Positions 18,997 through 28,287 of a DNA stretch of 64,000 bases are shown here, in pieces. The stretch covers positions 124,001 to 188,000 of the forward strand of contig NZ_JAOTJC010000008.1 of NCBI RefSeq assembly GCF_025628895.1, read 5' to 3'. The notes beneath the pieces were generated by a model, which was given only the letters and a program-made list of their open reading frames with translations, did no database searches and was not told the DNA's origin. How positions within the stretch are numbered: the stretch's first letter is position 1; every line of letters begins with the position of its first letter. Made by a program: the position numbers and the translations under genes. This stretch comes from Alteromonas salexigens (GTDB lineage: Bacteria > Pseudomonadota > Gammaproteobacteria > Enterobacterales > Alteromonadaceae).

Positions 18997-20382
18997 ATGT
19001 CTTTTAATATTGCATTAAGTGGGGTTTCCGCCGCACAAAAAGATTTGGATGTCACCGCCAATAATATCGCCAACGTGAATACGGTGGGCTTTAAAGAGTC
19101 ACGGGCTGAGTTTGGCGATGTGTACGCTGCGTCACTGTTAGCCGGTGGTAAAACCAAAGTGGGTGACGGTGTACTTACCCAGGAAGTTGCCCAACAGTTT
19201 TCTCAGGGTAGTTTGCAATTCACCAATACCGCATTGGATTTAGCGATTACCGGTAACGGCTTCTTTGCCACCGTGCCGGAAATTACGTCTCGTGACTTTT
19301 CGTTTACCCGGGCTGGCCAGTTCAAACTGGACAGTGATAACTTCGTGGTTAACAGCAACGGTGATAACTTGCTGGGATTCCCGGTAAACAGTGACGGCAC
19401 CAGTGCCTCCGTGGCGTTGAGTACCACCGTGCCGGTGCGTGTGCCTGACTCATCTGGCTCACCTCAGCAAACCTCGGAAGTAGATATCCGGATGAACCTG
19501 CCGGCAGGCGATCAGGGTAAGGACCCAGCGGCATTCGATCCTGATGATCCGCTGACATACAACGCTGCCACGTCGGTCACCGTGTATGACTCACTGGGTG
19601 ACAGCCATATCATGACTTACTACTTCGTAAAGGATAACTCTGCGACAGTGGATAATGAATGGTATGTGGCCACCGCGATTGATGACCAGTTAGTAGACAT
19701 GGTTAACTCCGATGGTACTGACTCCGATCCCACTACTGCCACCCATTCTATGGGTACCAACACCGGTAACGGCGTGAGTGCCGCTAAGTTGCAGTTTAGC
19801 CAGGGCGGTGATTTTATTGGTATTGAGTCACCCGATGGTGTTAGCACGACCGATTTTAAAATAACCACCGAGGCGCTGGGTCAGAATATACTGGCGAACG
19901 GTTCTGATCCTGCTCAGCAAATCAGTGTGGACTTTAACCTGGAGCCTAACGGCGCAACCCCGAACGAACCCACTCAGTTCGCGTCTGCTTTTGAGGTGAC
20001 CTCGTTAGAACAAGACGGCTTACCTGTTGGCCGGTTAACCGGTATCGATATTGGTCCTGACGGTTTGGTACGGGCGACGTTCTCGAACGGTACCTCCGAG
20101 CCCATCGTTCGGGTGGCGCTGGTACGCTTCTCCAATGAGCAGGGCTTAACACAGGAAAGCAGCACCCAGTGGAAAGAAAGTATTCTGTCAGGCGAGGCGC
20201 TGGCAGGTGAAGCCACTACCGGTACCTTTGGTGAAATAAATTCATCAGCACTGGAGCAGGCTAACGTTAACCTGACCACTGAGTTGATTGATATGATTAT
20301 CGCTCAGCGAAACTTCCAGGCGAACTCACGGGCGCTGGAAGTAAACAACCAGCTTAATCAGACTATTCTGAATATTCGATAA
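18997..20382 (+). CDS. flgE: flagellar hook protein FlgE
   Basis: A 461-residue hook subunit. The N-terminal MSFNIALSGVSAAQKDLDV and NNIANVNTVGFKESRAEFGDVY and the C-terminal NVNLTTELIDMIIAQRNFQANSRAL frame a variable central region of about 330 residues rich in Asp, Ser and Thr. A terminator follows directly, so flgBCDE ends here. Confidence 0.96.
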   Translation: MSFNIALSGVSAAQKDLDVTANNIANVNTVGFKESRAEFGDVYAASLLAGGKTKVGDGVLTQEVAQQFSQGSLQFTNTALDLAITGNGFFATVPEITSRDFSFTRAGQFKLDSDNFVVNSNGDNLLGFPVNSDGTSASVALSTTVPVRVPDSSGSPQQTSEVDIRMNLPAGDQGKDPAAFDPDDPLTYNAATSVTVYDSLGDSHIMTYYFVKDNSATVDNEWYVATAIDDQLVDMVNSDGTDSDPTTATHSMGTNTGNGVSAAKLQFSQGGDFIGIESPDGVSTTDFKITTEALGQNILANGSDPAQQISVDFNLEPNGATPNEPTQFASAFEVTSLEQDGLPVGRLTGIDIGPDGLVRATFSNGTSEPIVRVALVRFSNEQGLTQESSTQWKESILSGEALAGEATTGTFGEINSSALEQANVNLTTELIDMIIAQRNFQANSRALEVNNQLNQTILNIR

Positions 20383-20395
20383 GCTCTCTGTTTAC

Positions 20396-20421
20396 AAAGG
20401 CCGCATAATGCGGCCTTTTTT
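20396..20421 (+). terminator. terminator after flgE
   Basis: AAAGGCCGCA and TGCGGCCTTTTTT form a ten-base hairpin with a three-base loop and a T run, immediately after flgE. Confidence 0.92.
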
Positions 20422-20526
20422 GTGCCTCAATACGCCGTTCTGCGTGGGCATTTTCAAAAGCACGCTGTTGTTGTTTTTCTCCGCTGTTTGTCTCCCATCT
20501 TCATTTAATCTTTGTCTTTCTCACCT

Positions 20527-20542
20527 TGGCACTGCCCTTGCA
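20527..20542 (+). promoter_or_regulatory. sigma-54 promoter of flgF
   Basis: TGGCACTGCCCTTGCA is a near-perfect -24/-12 element (TGGCAC, TTGCA). It lies 42 bases before flgF and just after the flgE terminator, so flgF to flgL form a separate transcript. Confidence 0.92.
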
Positions 20543-20583
20543 GTATTCCCTGTATTCAGTCACCAAACCGTCAAAAGTCAGTC

Positions 20584-21327
20584 ATGGATAAGTTTCTCTA
20601 TATCGCGGCAAGCGGCGCGAAACAAGACCTGTTGGGCACCGGAGTGCGCGCCAACAACCTGGCGAATGCGCAAACCACCGGGTTTAAAGCTCAGCTGGAA
20701 CAGGCAAGAGCAATGCCGGCTTACGGCGAAGGTTTGCCGTCCCGGGTGTTTTCCATGACGGAAAGCCCGACCAATAACTACGAATCCGGGCCGATGATCC
20801 AGACCGGACGGGAATTGGATGTAGCAATACAGGGGAACGGCTGGTTTACCGTGCAGGATGCCCAGGGCAATGAGGCCTATTCCCGCGACGGAAGCCTGCA
20901 GCTGGGACCTGACGGAATGTTGACAGACATGCATGGCAACATGGTGATGGGGGATAACGGCCCGATCTTCTTGCCGGTGCCGCTGGATAACCTGAACTTT
21001 GCGTCGGACGGTACCGTGTCGGTACGACCGTTTGGGGCGCCTGAAAACGTCTCCGAAGAAGTGGGGCGACTGGGACTAGTGAATCCTGAATACAGTGATC
21101 TTGAGCGTGGCAGGGATGGTCTTTTCAGAATGAAAGACGGCAGCCAGGCCGCTCAGGATGGCACCGTGCAGATCCGCTCCGGCATGCTGGAAGGGTCTAA
21201 CGTGAACGCGGTAGATGAAATGGTAAATATGATGAACCTGCAGCGTCATTATGAGTTACAGGTGAAAATGATGAAGCAGGCAGAAGAGCTTGATACTCGC
21301 GGCAATATGCTGCTTCGCATAATTTAA
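20584..21327 (+). CDS. flgF: flagellar proximal rod protein FlgF
   Basis: A 247-residue rod protein. The start is at ATG 20584 (MDKFLYIAASGAKQDLLGTG), which is downstream of the sigma-54 site; the frame extends further but would include the promoter. Rod signatures are RANNLANAQTTGFKAQ near the N-terminus, LDVAIQGNGWFTVQD in the middle and NVNAVDEMVNMMNLQRHYELQVKMM at the end. Confidence 0.95.
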   Translation: MDKFLYIAASGAKQDLLGTGVRANNLANAQTTGFKAQLEQARAMPAYGEGLPSRVFSMTESPTNNYESGPMIQTGRELDVAIQGNGWFTVQDAQGNEAYSRDGSLQLGPDGMLTDMHGNMVMGDNGPIFLPVPLDNLNFASDGTVSVRPFGAPENVSEEVGRLGLVNPEYSDLERGRDGLFRMKDGSQAAQDGTVQIRSGMLEGSNVNAVDEMVNMMNLQRHYELQVKMMKQAEELDTRGNMLLRII

Positions 21328-21373
21328 TGGGTAACACATAAGGCACCGCCTCAGGTAGCCTTAGGAGGTAACT

Positions 21374-22162
21374 ATGCATCCTGCATTGTGGATAAGTAAA
21401 ACCGGTCTGGACGCAGCACAAACTGATGTGTCTGTGGTATCGAATAACCTGGCCAATGCATCAACTGTGGGCTTTAAAAAAGACCGCGCGGTGTTCGAAG
21501 ACCTGCTGTATCAAAACATCAATCAGCCAGGCGGACGTTCCTCTGCCGACACCGAACTGCCATCAGGGTTAATGCTGGGGTCGGGTTCGAAGGTGGTGGC
21601 TACCCAGAAGTCGCATACCCAGGGCAACATGCTCACCACGGATAACGCGCTGGACATGTCAATTCAGGGGCGTGGATTTTTCGAGATCCAGCAGCCGGAC
21701 GGAACCATCGCCTACACCCGCAACGGTCAGTTCACATTGAACGATCAGGGCCAAATTGTCACACCGGGCGCGGGCTTTTTGTTACAGCCTGAAATCGCGA
21801 TTCCGGAAGATGCGCAACAAATTACCATTTCACAGGACGGTGAAGTGTCTGCCACTGTGCGGGGCCAGGCGGAGCCGCAGGTACTGGGCCAGATTAATAC
21901 AGCCGACTTTATCAACCCCACGGGTTTGCAACCCATTGGTCAGAACCTGTTTGTAGAAACCGCGGTTAGCGGCGCGCCTATCCAGGGGATCCCGGGACTG
22001 CAAGGCTTAGGCACTATTGCCCAGGGCACACTGGAAACTTCAAACGTCAATGTGACCGAAGAACTGGTTAACCTGATTGAAAGCCAACGCTTGTATGAAA
22101 TGAACTCCAAAGTGATTTCGTCAGTGGACCAGATGCTGGGTCAGGTTATCCAACAACTTTAG
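21374..22162 (+). CDS. flgG: flagellar distal rod protein FlgG
   Basis: A 262-residue distal rod subunit. It begins LWISKTGLDAAQTDVSVVSNNLANAST and ends with NVNVTEELVNLIESQRLYEMNSKVIS. A strong TAGGAGG lies five bases before the ATG. It has the usual family length. Confidence 0.96.
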   Translation: MHPALWISKTGLDAAQTDVSVVSNNLANASTVGFKKDRAVFEDLLYQNINQPGGRSSADTELPSGLMLGSGSKVVATQKSHTQGNMLTTDNALDMSIQGRGFFEIQQPDGTIAYTRNGQFTLNDQGQIVTPGAGFLLQPEIAIPEDAQQITISQDGEVSATVRGQAEPQVLGQINTADFINPTGLQPIGQNLFVETAVSGAPIQGIPGLQGLGTIAQGTLETSNVNVTEELVNLIESQRLYEMNSKVISSVDQMLGQVIQQL

Positions 22163-22173
22163 TAGGTAACATC

Positions 22174-22854
22174 ATGCGTTTTTTCACCTTACTGACGGCG
22201 GTAGTCCTGGTAACCGGCTGTGCCAGTACCTCAGAGCCACCGGTGCAGGCAAACGATCCCACTTTCGCCCCCGTGGTACCGGATTATCCGCGCGACCAGA
22301 TTGTCGAGGACGGGGCGCTGTTCCGGCCGTATATGGCGAACAGCCTTTATTCTGATGTCACTGCCCGGCGGGTGGGGGACATTATTACCGTCACGTTAAG
22401 TGAAAACACCAATGCGTCGAAATCGGCAGGCACTGCCACATCCAGAGACACAGAGGTCGATTTGCAGCCCATCACTGGTCTGGCGGGCAACGCCTTGCGC
22501 ATCGGTGGTCAGTCAGTGCAGCTAGGGGTGAGCGCCGGCAACGACTTTACCGGTGACGCCCAGGCGAGTCAGAGTAACAGCCTGACCGGCAGCATTTCAG
22601 TCACCGTAGTGGATGTGTTACCTAATCAGAACCTGGTTATTCGCGGTGAAAAATGGCTGACGCTGAACCATGGCGATGAATATATCCGTCTGACCGGCAT
22701 CATCCGGTCGGCTGACATTTCGCCTGATAACGAAATTACCTCTACCAAGATTGCCAATGCCCGGATCCAGTACAGTGGCACCGGTTCGTTTGCCCGGTCA
22801 CAGGAAAAAGGCTGGCTGGCAAAATTCTTCTCATCCGAATGGTGGCCGTTGTAA
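22174..22854 (+). CDS. flgH: flagellar L-ring lipoprotein FlgH
   Basis: A 226-residue outer-membrane ring lipoprotein. The signal peptide ends in the lipobox LVTGC (Cys 16). The L-ring motifs LYSDVTARRVGDIITVTLSE, DVLPNQNLVIRGEKWLTLN and YIRLTGIIRSADIS are all present. It starts 11 bases after flgG. Confidence 0.97.
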   Translation: MRFFTLLTAVVLVTGCASTSEPPVQANDPTFAPVVPDYPRDQIVEDGALFRPYMANSLYSDVTARRVGDIITVTLSENTNASKSAGTATSRDTEVDLQPITGLAGNALRIGGQSVQLGVSAGNDFTGDAQASQSNSLTGSISVTVVDVLPNQNLVIRGEKWLTLNHGDEYIRLTGIIRSADISPDNEITSTKIANARIQYSGTGSFARSQEKGWLAKFFSSEWWPL

Positions 22855-22863
22855 GGGGTACCT

Positions 22864-23976
22864 ATGAAACTGATTTCACTAACAATACTGGCTTTAGTAC
22901 TGTTGTCAGCACCGCTGGCAAATGCCCAACGCATCAAAGATGTGGCCAGTATCCAGGGCGTGCGAAGTAACCAGCTGGTGGGCTATGGCCTGGTGGTTGG
23001 TTTGCCGGGAACCGGCGAGCAAAGCCCGTTTACCGAACAAAGCTTCCGCACCATGCTGAGTAATTTTGGTATCAGCCTGGATTCAAACGTTAAGCCGAAG
23101 ATTAAAAACGTGGCGGCGGTCGCCGTGCACGCAGAGCTGCCCCCGTTTATCAAACCCGGCCAAACTATTGATGTGACTGTGTCGTCCGTGGGTGAAGCAA
23201 GCAGCCTGCAAGGTGGCACCTTACTGCAAACCTTTCTGAAAGGGGTCGATGGCAAGGTGTACGCGGTAGCGCAGGGCTCGCTGATTGTCAGTGGGTTTGG
23301 TGCCCAGGGCGGGGATGGTTCCCGCATTGTGGTGAATACGCCCACCGTTGGCCGGATCCCGAACGGGGCGCTGGTGGAGCAAACGGTGCCCAGTGGTTTT
23401 GCGAATGGCGATACGCTGACACTGAACTTGCACTATCCTGACTTTTCTACGGCCAAGCGTCTGGCTGATACCATCAATGAGCGTTTAGGTGCCCAGCCGG
23501 AGCAAGGCTATGCCATTGCCACCCCGCTGGATGCGGCCTCCGTACGAGTCACCGCCCCCCGCGATATCGGCCAGCGTGTTGGCTTTCTGGCGACGCTGGA
23601 AAACTTTCAGTTTGAACCTGCCGATGCGCCAGCCCGGGTGGTGATAAACAGCCGCACCGGCACCATTGTAATTGGCCAGGATGTTCGGCTATTGCCTGCC
23701 GCTATCACGCACGGTGGTCTCACTGTGACCATTGCTGAAAATCAGCAGGTATCTCAGCCTAATGCGCTGGCTGACGGCGAAACCGTGGTCACGACGCAAT
23801 CTATTATTGATGTGGATTTGGCCGACAGCCGGATGTTTAAGTTTGAGCCAGGCGTTACCCTGGATCAGCTGGTGCGGGCTGTTAACGAGGTGGGTGCCGC
23901 GCCTGGCGACCTGATGGCAATTCTAGAAGCATTGCGACAGGCAGGTGCGCTGCGCGGTGAACTGGTAATCATCTGA
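22864..23976 (+). CDS. flgI: flagellar P-ring protein FlgI
   Basis: A 370-residue periplasmic ring protein with a signal peptide (residues 1-21, ends PLANA). FlgI motifs include [38 protein letters not shown] and [19 protein letters not shown]. The stop overlaps the flgJ start (TGATG), indicating coupling. It would be assembled with the help of FlgA encoded nearby. Confidence 0.97.
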   Translation: MKLISLTILALVLLSAPLANAQRIKDVASIQGVRSNQLVGYGLVVGLPGTGEQSPFTEQSFRTMLSNFGISLDSNVKPKIKNVAAVAVHAELPPFIKPGQTIDVTVSSVGEASSLQGGTLLQTFLKGVDGKVYAVAQGSLIVSGFGAQGGDGSRIVVNTPTVGRIPNGALVEQTVPSGFANGDTLTLNLHYPDFSTAKRLADTINERLGAQPEQGYAIATPLDAASVRVTAPRDIGQRVGFLATLENFQFEPADAPARVVINSRTGTIVIGQDVRLLPAAITHGGLTVTIAENQQVSQPNALADGETVVTTQSIIDVDLADSRMFKFEPGVTLDQLVRAVNEVGAAPGDLMAILEALRQAGALRGELVII

Positions 23977-24926
23977 TGGACGCATTAAACAGCAAATCTC
24001 AAATGGAAATGGCGCGAAATGTCCACGATATGGGCAGTATCAACGCAATGCGTGAAGCGATTGCGTCAGGCGATGACAAAGTGCTGGCCGAAGCGGCTCA
24101 GCAGTTTGAAGCTATTTTTGTACAAATGATGCTGAAGTCTATGCGTAAAGCGCAGGACGCGCTGGCTGATGAAAACAGCCCGTTTAATTCGCAGCAGGTA
24201 AAGTTTTACCGGGATATGCATGACCAGCAATTGGCAACGGATCTGTCCTCTGGTGGCGGCATGGGGCTGGCTGACCTGATTGTGAAGCAGCTGGGCCAGC
24301 AGGATGAGAATTACACGCCGGCCAGTGTAATTCGCAGTGACGGTAATTTGTCATCGCTGAACCGCACCCGAACTCAGGCGGTGCAGGAAGCCGAAAATAA
24401 TGTGGTGCAGTCGGCAAGTAAAGGCACAGTGAGCGCCTACAAAGCGCCCTTGTTTGACTCACCGGAAGCGTTTATCAGTGCAGTGAGACCCCATGCAGGA
24501 CGGGCAGCAGCCGCGCTGGGGGTAGATGCCAAAGCTATCATTTCGCAGGCCGCCATAGAAACAGGCTGGGGCAAATACGTGATTCACGACGGTAGCGGCG
24601 AGGCCACCCATAACCTGTTCGGCATTAAAGCTAACCGCCACTGGGATGGTAAGCAAGCGGTAGTGGATACCATCGAGTTTGAATCAGGCATGCCCGCTAA
24701 ACAAAAAGCGGCGTTTCGAGCGTACCCTTCAATAGCCGATGCGCTGGATGATTACGTTAAATTTATTTCAGAGCAGCCCAGGTATAAAGAGGCCGTTGCT
24801 CAGGGCAGCGATCCCAAGCGCTATGCAGAATCGCTGCAACAGGCCGGCTATGCCACCGACCCTGCTTACGCCGATAAAATCATGGCCGTGTATAACAGCG
24901 ACCGGATGCAAGGAATGATGCCATGA
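23976..24926 (+). CDS. flgJ: flagellar rod assembly muramidase FlgJ
   Basis: A 316-residue two-domain protein. The N-terminal rod scaffold part (AAQQFEAIFVQMMLKSMRKA) is followed by a Gln-rich linker. A C-terminal glucosaminidase domain covers residues 160-312 (SQAAIETGWGKY with the catalytic Glu, then THNLFGIKANRHWDG and YAEKIM-like end YADKIMAVYN). It opens peptidoglycan for the rod. It overlaps flgK by four bases (ATGA). Confidence 0.96.
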   Translation: MDALNSKSQMEMARNVHDMGSINAMREAIASGDDKVLAEAAQQFEAIFVQMMLKSMRKAQDALADENSPFNSQQVKFYRDMHDQQLATDLSSGGGMGLADLIVKQLGQQDENYTPASVIRSDGNLSSLNRTRTQAVQEAENNVVQSASKGTVSAYKAPLFDSPEAFISAVRPHAGRAAAALGVDAKAIISQAAIETGWGKYVIHDGSGEATHNLFGIKANRHWDGKQAVVDTIEFESGMPAKQKAAFRAYPSIADALDDYVKFISEQPRYKEAVAQGSDPKRYAESLQQAGYATDPAYADKIMAVYNSDRMQGMMP

Positions 24927-27058
24927 TGCGGAATATCGATCTGTTTACCATTGCCAGCAGTGGCGTCAACGCCAGTAACAAACTGCTGCAAACCACCGGT
25001 AATAACATTGCTAACGTGAATACCGAAGGGTATGTCCGTGAGCGCACTGTGCTGGAAAACAACAATGTTTTCGGCGTAGGGCGGGGCACCACCGAGCGGG
25101 TTATAAACGTTTTTGCACAAAATCAGTTACGCCGCGATATTACTCAGGTCGGTGAGTTAGAAACCTTTACCAATAAAACGCTGGCGCTGGATAATATGCT
25201 GGCCAATCAAGGCAATTCGCTATCGGAAGGGTTGAGTAAGTTTTTTGCCGCCGTGCAAACTGCAGCGGACGACCCGACTAACCTGGCGTCCCGGGAGCAA
25301 GTATTGGGCGAGGGGCGGTCCATGTTGCGCCGCATGGAAACCTTATCTGGTTTTATGCAGGATAAGGAAGAAGAGCTAAACCTGGAGTTTACCAGCGAGG
25401 TGAACCGGGCCAACAGTCTGATTAAAACCATTGGCGAATTGAATGAAGCGGTAGCCGTAGCGAAAGGCAATAACGGCGGCGACGAACCCACTGCACTGTT
25501 AAATGAACGCGACAATGCCATTAATGAGCTGGCCGGCATCATGGCAATTGATGTGCGAGACAGTAGTTCACTGAGTGGCGGTGTCACAGTCACTCTGCGC
25601 TCCGGCGAGTCGCTGGTGCTGGAAGATGGGGCATTTAATATCTTTGAGTTAAGCAGCGATGCAGATTTAAGTTTCAAAGAGCTCCAGCTTGCTACCACAT
25701 TTTCCGGCGCTAAAGCGAATACCACTATCAATATCGCCGAGACTGATTTAGGCGGCAGCATGGGCGGCTTATTTCGTTACCGGGATGAAATTCTGGGGCC
25801 GGCGCAACGTGATGTTGGTCAGTTAGGCCTAGCGTTCGCTGACGCGATGAATCAGCAGAACCAGCTGGGTATGGATATGGATGGCCAGTTAGGTGGCAAC
25901 TTATTCAACGTGCCTGCCTTCAGGGGGATGAGTTATGAAGGCACCCCCGATACATTGCCGCTGCAGGGGCGAATAACCCCAGGCAAAGGCAGTGAACTGA
26001 CCGACGCAGACTATAAAATCACCGTAGACGCTGTCAGTGGCGGGGTGCCTAGCTCGGTTACGGTCGAGTTGTTAAATGGCGATGGTTCGCCAAAACTGGA
26101 TGCGTCAGGCAGTCCGGTTGTGTATACCCCTGTGGCAATTACGTCGGGCTATACCGAGCTCCCCGGTGGCATCGAAATTGATTTTACAGCCAGTTCCGGT
26201 TACGCCGTGGACAATGAATTTCTATTGCAGCCTACCAAAACGGCCGCCTCCGATATCACCATGGCGACCAGCAGGCCGGAAGATCTGGCCTTTGCTTCGC
26301 CATTACGTGCAACACCTGACCCAGCCAATCTCGGTGATGCTAAAGTTTCCGCGATCAAAGTGACCAATACCGACGTAGATGCCACGCTCGGGGCTGATGC
26401 ATCAGCTTTTAATGGTGCGGGCGGAATTCACGGTTTGGCCGGCTCCCCCAGCGCCAGTGTGGGGGCACCCGCAGAGATAGTCTTTACCTCTTCAAGCAGC
26501 TTTCAGGTGCTGGACGGGGAGTCGCCCGCCAATGTCATTACTAATGTAACGGGCGTGACAGACTACACAGATTTGTTAGCACAGGCGCAAGCCAATGGCT
26601 CGGGCCCTGCCTGGCCGGCGGCATTTTCGGCGCTGAATGATTATCCGGGTTATGATATTAGCCTGGATGGAGCGCCGCAGGCGGGCGACAGCTTCTCGCT
26701 GACCTACAATACCGATGGTTTTGGTGACAATGCTAATGCACTTGCCATGGCGTCACAGCAGAGCAGTAATCAGGTGCAACTGAGTTCCAATGCGAGCAGC
26801 CAGCCGCGCACCTTTCATGACGCTTATTCGTCGCTGGTAGGACGGATTGGAGAAGAAGCCTCTTCTGCCGATATATCATTACAGGCAGCGGAAACCATGA
26901 AAGTACAATCCGAAAACTGGTTTGACTCCGTTTCCGGCGTGAGTCTGGATGAGGAAGCCGCCAAACTGGTGCGCTACCAGCAATCCTATGCCGCTGCCGC
27001 GCGTATACTAAGTACAGCGCAAGATTTGTTTAACACCATATTACAGGCAGCCAGGTAA
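24923..27058 (+). CDS. flgK: flagellar hook-filament junction protein FlgK (HAP1)
   Basis: A 711-residue junction protein. The N-terminal part (SSGVNASNKLLQTTGNNIANVNTEGYVRER) and the C-terminal part (DEEAAKLVRYQQSYAAAARILSTAQDLFNTI) are the conserved rod-type helices. It is longer than the E. coli form (about 547), with an insertion of extra beta-rich domains around residues 330-620 (GDSFSLTYNTDG). Such expansion is common in marine gammaproteobacteria. Confidence 0.95.
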   Translation: MMRNIDLFTIASSGVNASNKLLQTTGNNIANVNTEGYVRERTVLENNNVFGVGRGTTERVINVFAQNQLRRDITQVGELETFTNKTLALDNMLANQGNSLSEGLSKFFAAVQTAADDPTNLASREQVLGEGRSMLRRMETLSGFMQDKEEELNLEFTSEVNRANSLIKTIGELNEAVAVAKGNNGGDEPTALLNERDNAINELAGIMAIDVRDSSSLSGGVTVTLRSGESLVLEDGAFNIFELSSDADLSFKELQLATTFSGAKANTTINIAETDLGGSMGGLFRYRDEILGPAQRDVGQLGLAFADAMNQQNQLGMDMDGQLGGNLFNVPAFRGMSYEGTPDTLPLQGRITPGKGSELTDADYKITVDAVSGGVPSSVTVELLNGDGSPKLDASGSPVVYTPVAITSGYTELPGGIEIDFTASSGYAVDNEFLLQPTKTAASDITMATSRPEDLAFASPLRATPDPANLGDAKVSAIKVTNTDVDATLGADASAFNGAGGIHGLAGSPSASVGAPAEIVFTSSSSFQVLDGESPANVITNVTGVTDYTDLLAQAQANGSGPAWPAAFSALNDYPGYDISLDGAPQAGDSFSLTYNTDGFGDNANALAMASQQSSNQVQLSSNASSQPRTFHDAYSSLVGRIGEEASSADISLQAAETMKVQSENWFDSVSGVSLDEEAAKLVRYQQSYAAAARILSTAQDLFNTILQAAR

Positions 27059-27063
27059 GCTAA

Positions 27064-28287
27064 ATGCGGATATCCACGAACCAGATTTATGATCAGAACA
27101 TCCGTGCGATCATGGATAATCAACGCGGACTTACAGACACCCAGGAATCATTAGCCACCGGTAAGAAACTTAACCGGCCATCGGATGATCCTGTGGGCGC
27201 GGCCAAAGTGATCCGGCTTACCGAAGAGCTGGATCAGCTGAATCAGTATCAACGTAACATAGATCTGGTCACCGGCTCCCTTGAACAGCAAGAGGCGGTG
27301 CTCAGTAATATTAACGATGCAGCGAACCGCGCCCGGACCTTAGCAATCCAGGCGGGGTCAGGCATATTGTCAGACTCTGACCGTCGCGCCATCGGGGCGG
27401 AAATGGAGCAGCTGCGTGACGAGGTGTTCGATCTGATGAACTCTCAGGACGCCGACGGCAACTATATTTTTGCCGGGCATCAGTCGCAAAATCAGGCTTT
27501 CACGCTGAATCCTGCAGCCACCACTAACCCGGTGACGTTTGCCGGCGATGCCGGTGAAAACTCGGTGCAGTTATCAGACAGTACTCAAGTGCAAAGCACC
27601 ACCAGTGGCCAGGAAGTTTTTCAAAACGTTCTTGCCCGCCGTGACTTTGCGATTAGCGGCACACCCACAGCCAGTGTCCAGGAGTCTCTGATAACGGAGC
27701 AGGGCACGTTCGATACCTTTCATAAAAACAGTTACGATCCGGTCACAGCGGCTAATAATAATTTCCGCCTCACCTTGCAGGCCGGTAATCAGGCGCAACT
27801 GACTAATATAAATTCCGGTGCAGTAGTTGATACCGTCAGCTATGCCTCTGGCGAGCCATTCACAGTAAAAGGAATGCAATTTACCTTGTCCGGCTCGGTT
27901 GGCGACACCGTGGACATCACACTGGATCCCCCCGCTAAGAAAAATCTCGCCAATACGATTGACGATCTTTATCGTGTTCTCAGTAACAGTACCAGTGGCG
28001 TGGATTTACGCGAGGCGATCAGCGATGCCGTAGTAGGCATTGACAATGCCCAGGAAAAAATTGCATTAGAGCGCTCATCTATTGGTGGCCGGCTGAATGT
28101 AGCGGAATCAATTTATGAGACTAACCTGGATCTGGAAATTGCGGCCAAAGAAACCCGCTCGTCTATAGAAGATGTGGATTACGCAGAAGCGTCGGCGGAG
28201 TTTGCCAAACAGGAAACGGCACTTAATGCCGCCCTGGCGACGTTTCCGCGTATCTCCAATTTAAGTCTGTTCGACTACATCTCGTAA
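27064..28287 (+). CDS. flgL: flagellar hook-filament junction protein FlgL (HAP3)
   Basis: A 407-residue flagellin-like junction protein. It begins MRISTNQIYDQNIRAIMDNQ and has the D0/D1 pattern KLNRPSDDPVGAAKVIRL. It ends with IEDVDYAEASAEFAKQETALNAALATFPRISNLSLFDYIS. The last 27 bases overlap the 3' end of the reverse-strand propeller gene. Confidence 0.95.
   Translation: MRISTNQIYDQNIRAIMDNQRGLTDTQESLATGKKLNRPSDDPVGAAKVIRLTEELDQLNQYQRNIDLVTGSLEQQEAVLSNINDAANRARTLAIQAGSGILSDSDRRAIGAEMEQLRDEVFDLMNSQDADGNYIFAGHQSQNQAFTLNPAATTNPVTFAGDAGENSVQLSDSTQVQSTTSGQEVFQNVLARRDFAISGTPTASVQESLITEQGTFDTFHKNSYDPVTAANNNFRLTLQAGNQAQLTNINSGAVVDTVSYASGEPFTVKGMQFTLSGSVGDTVDITLDPPAKKNLANTIDDLYRVLSNSTSGVDLREAISDAVVGIDNAQEKIALERSSIGGRLNVAESIYETNLDLEIAAKETRSSIEDVDYAEASAEFAKQETALNAALATFPRISNLSLFDYIS

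Noticed and set aside
20512..20583. upstream start for flgF
   Set aside because: It would put the sigma-54 promoter inside the gene and adds residues absent from FlgF proteins.
25207..25761. 184-residue antisense frame in flgK
   Set aside because: Composition is that of a shadow frame of flgK, with no motif and no promoter.
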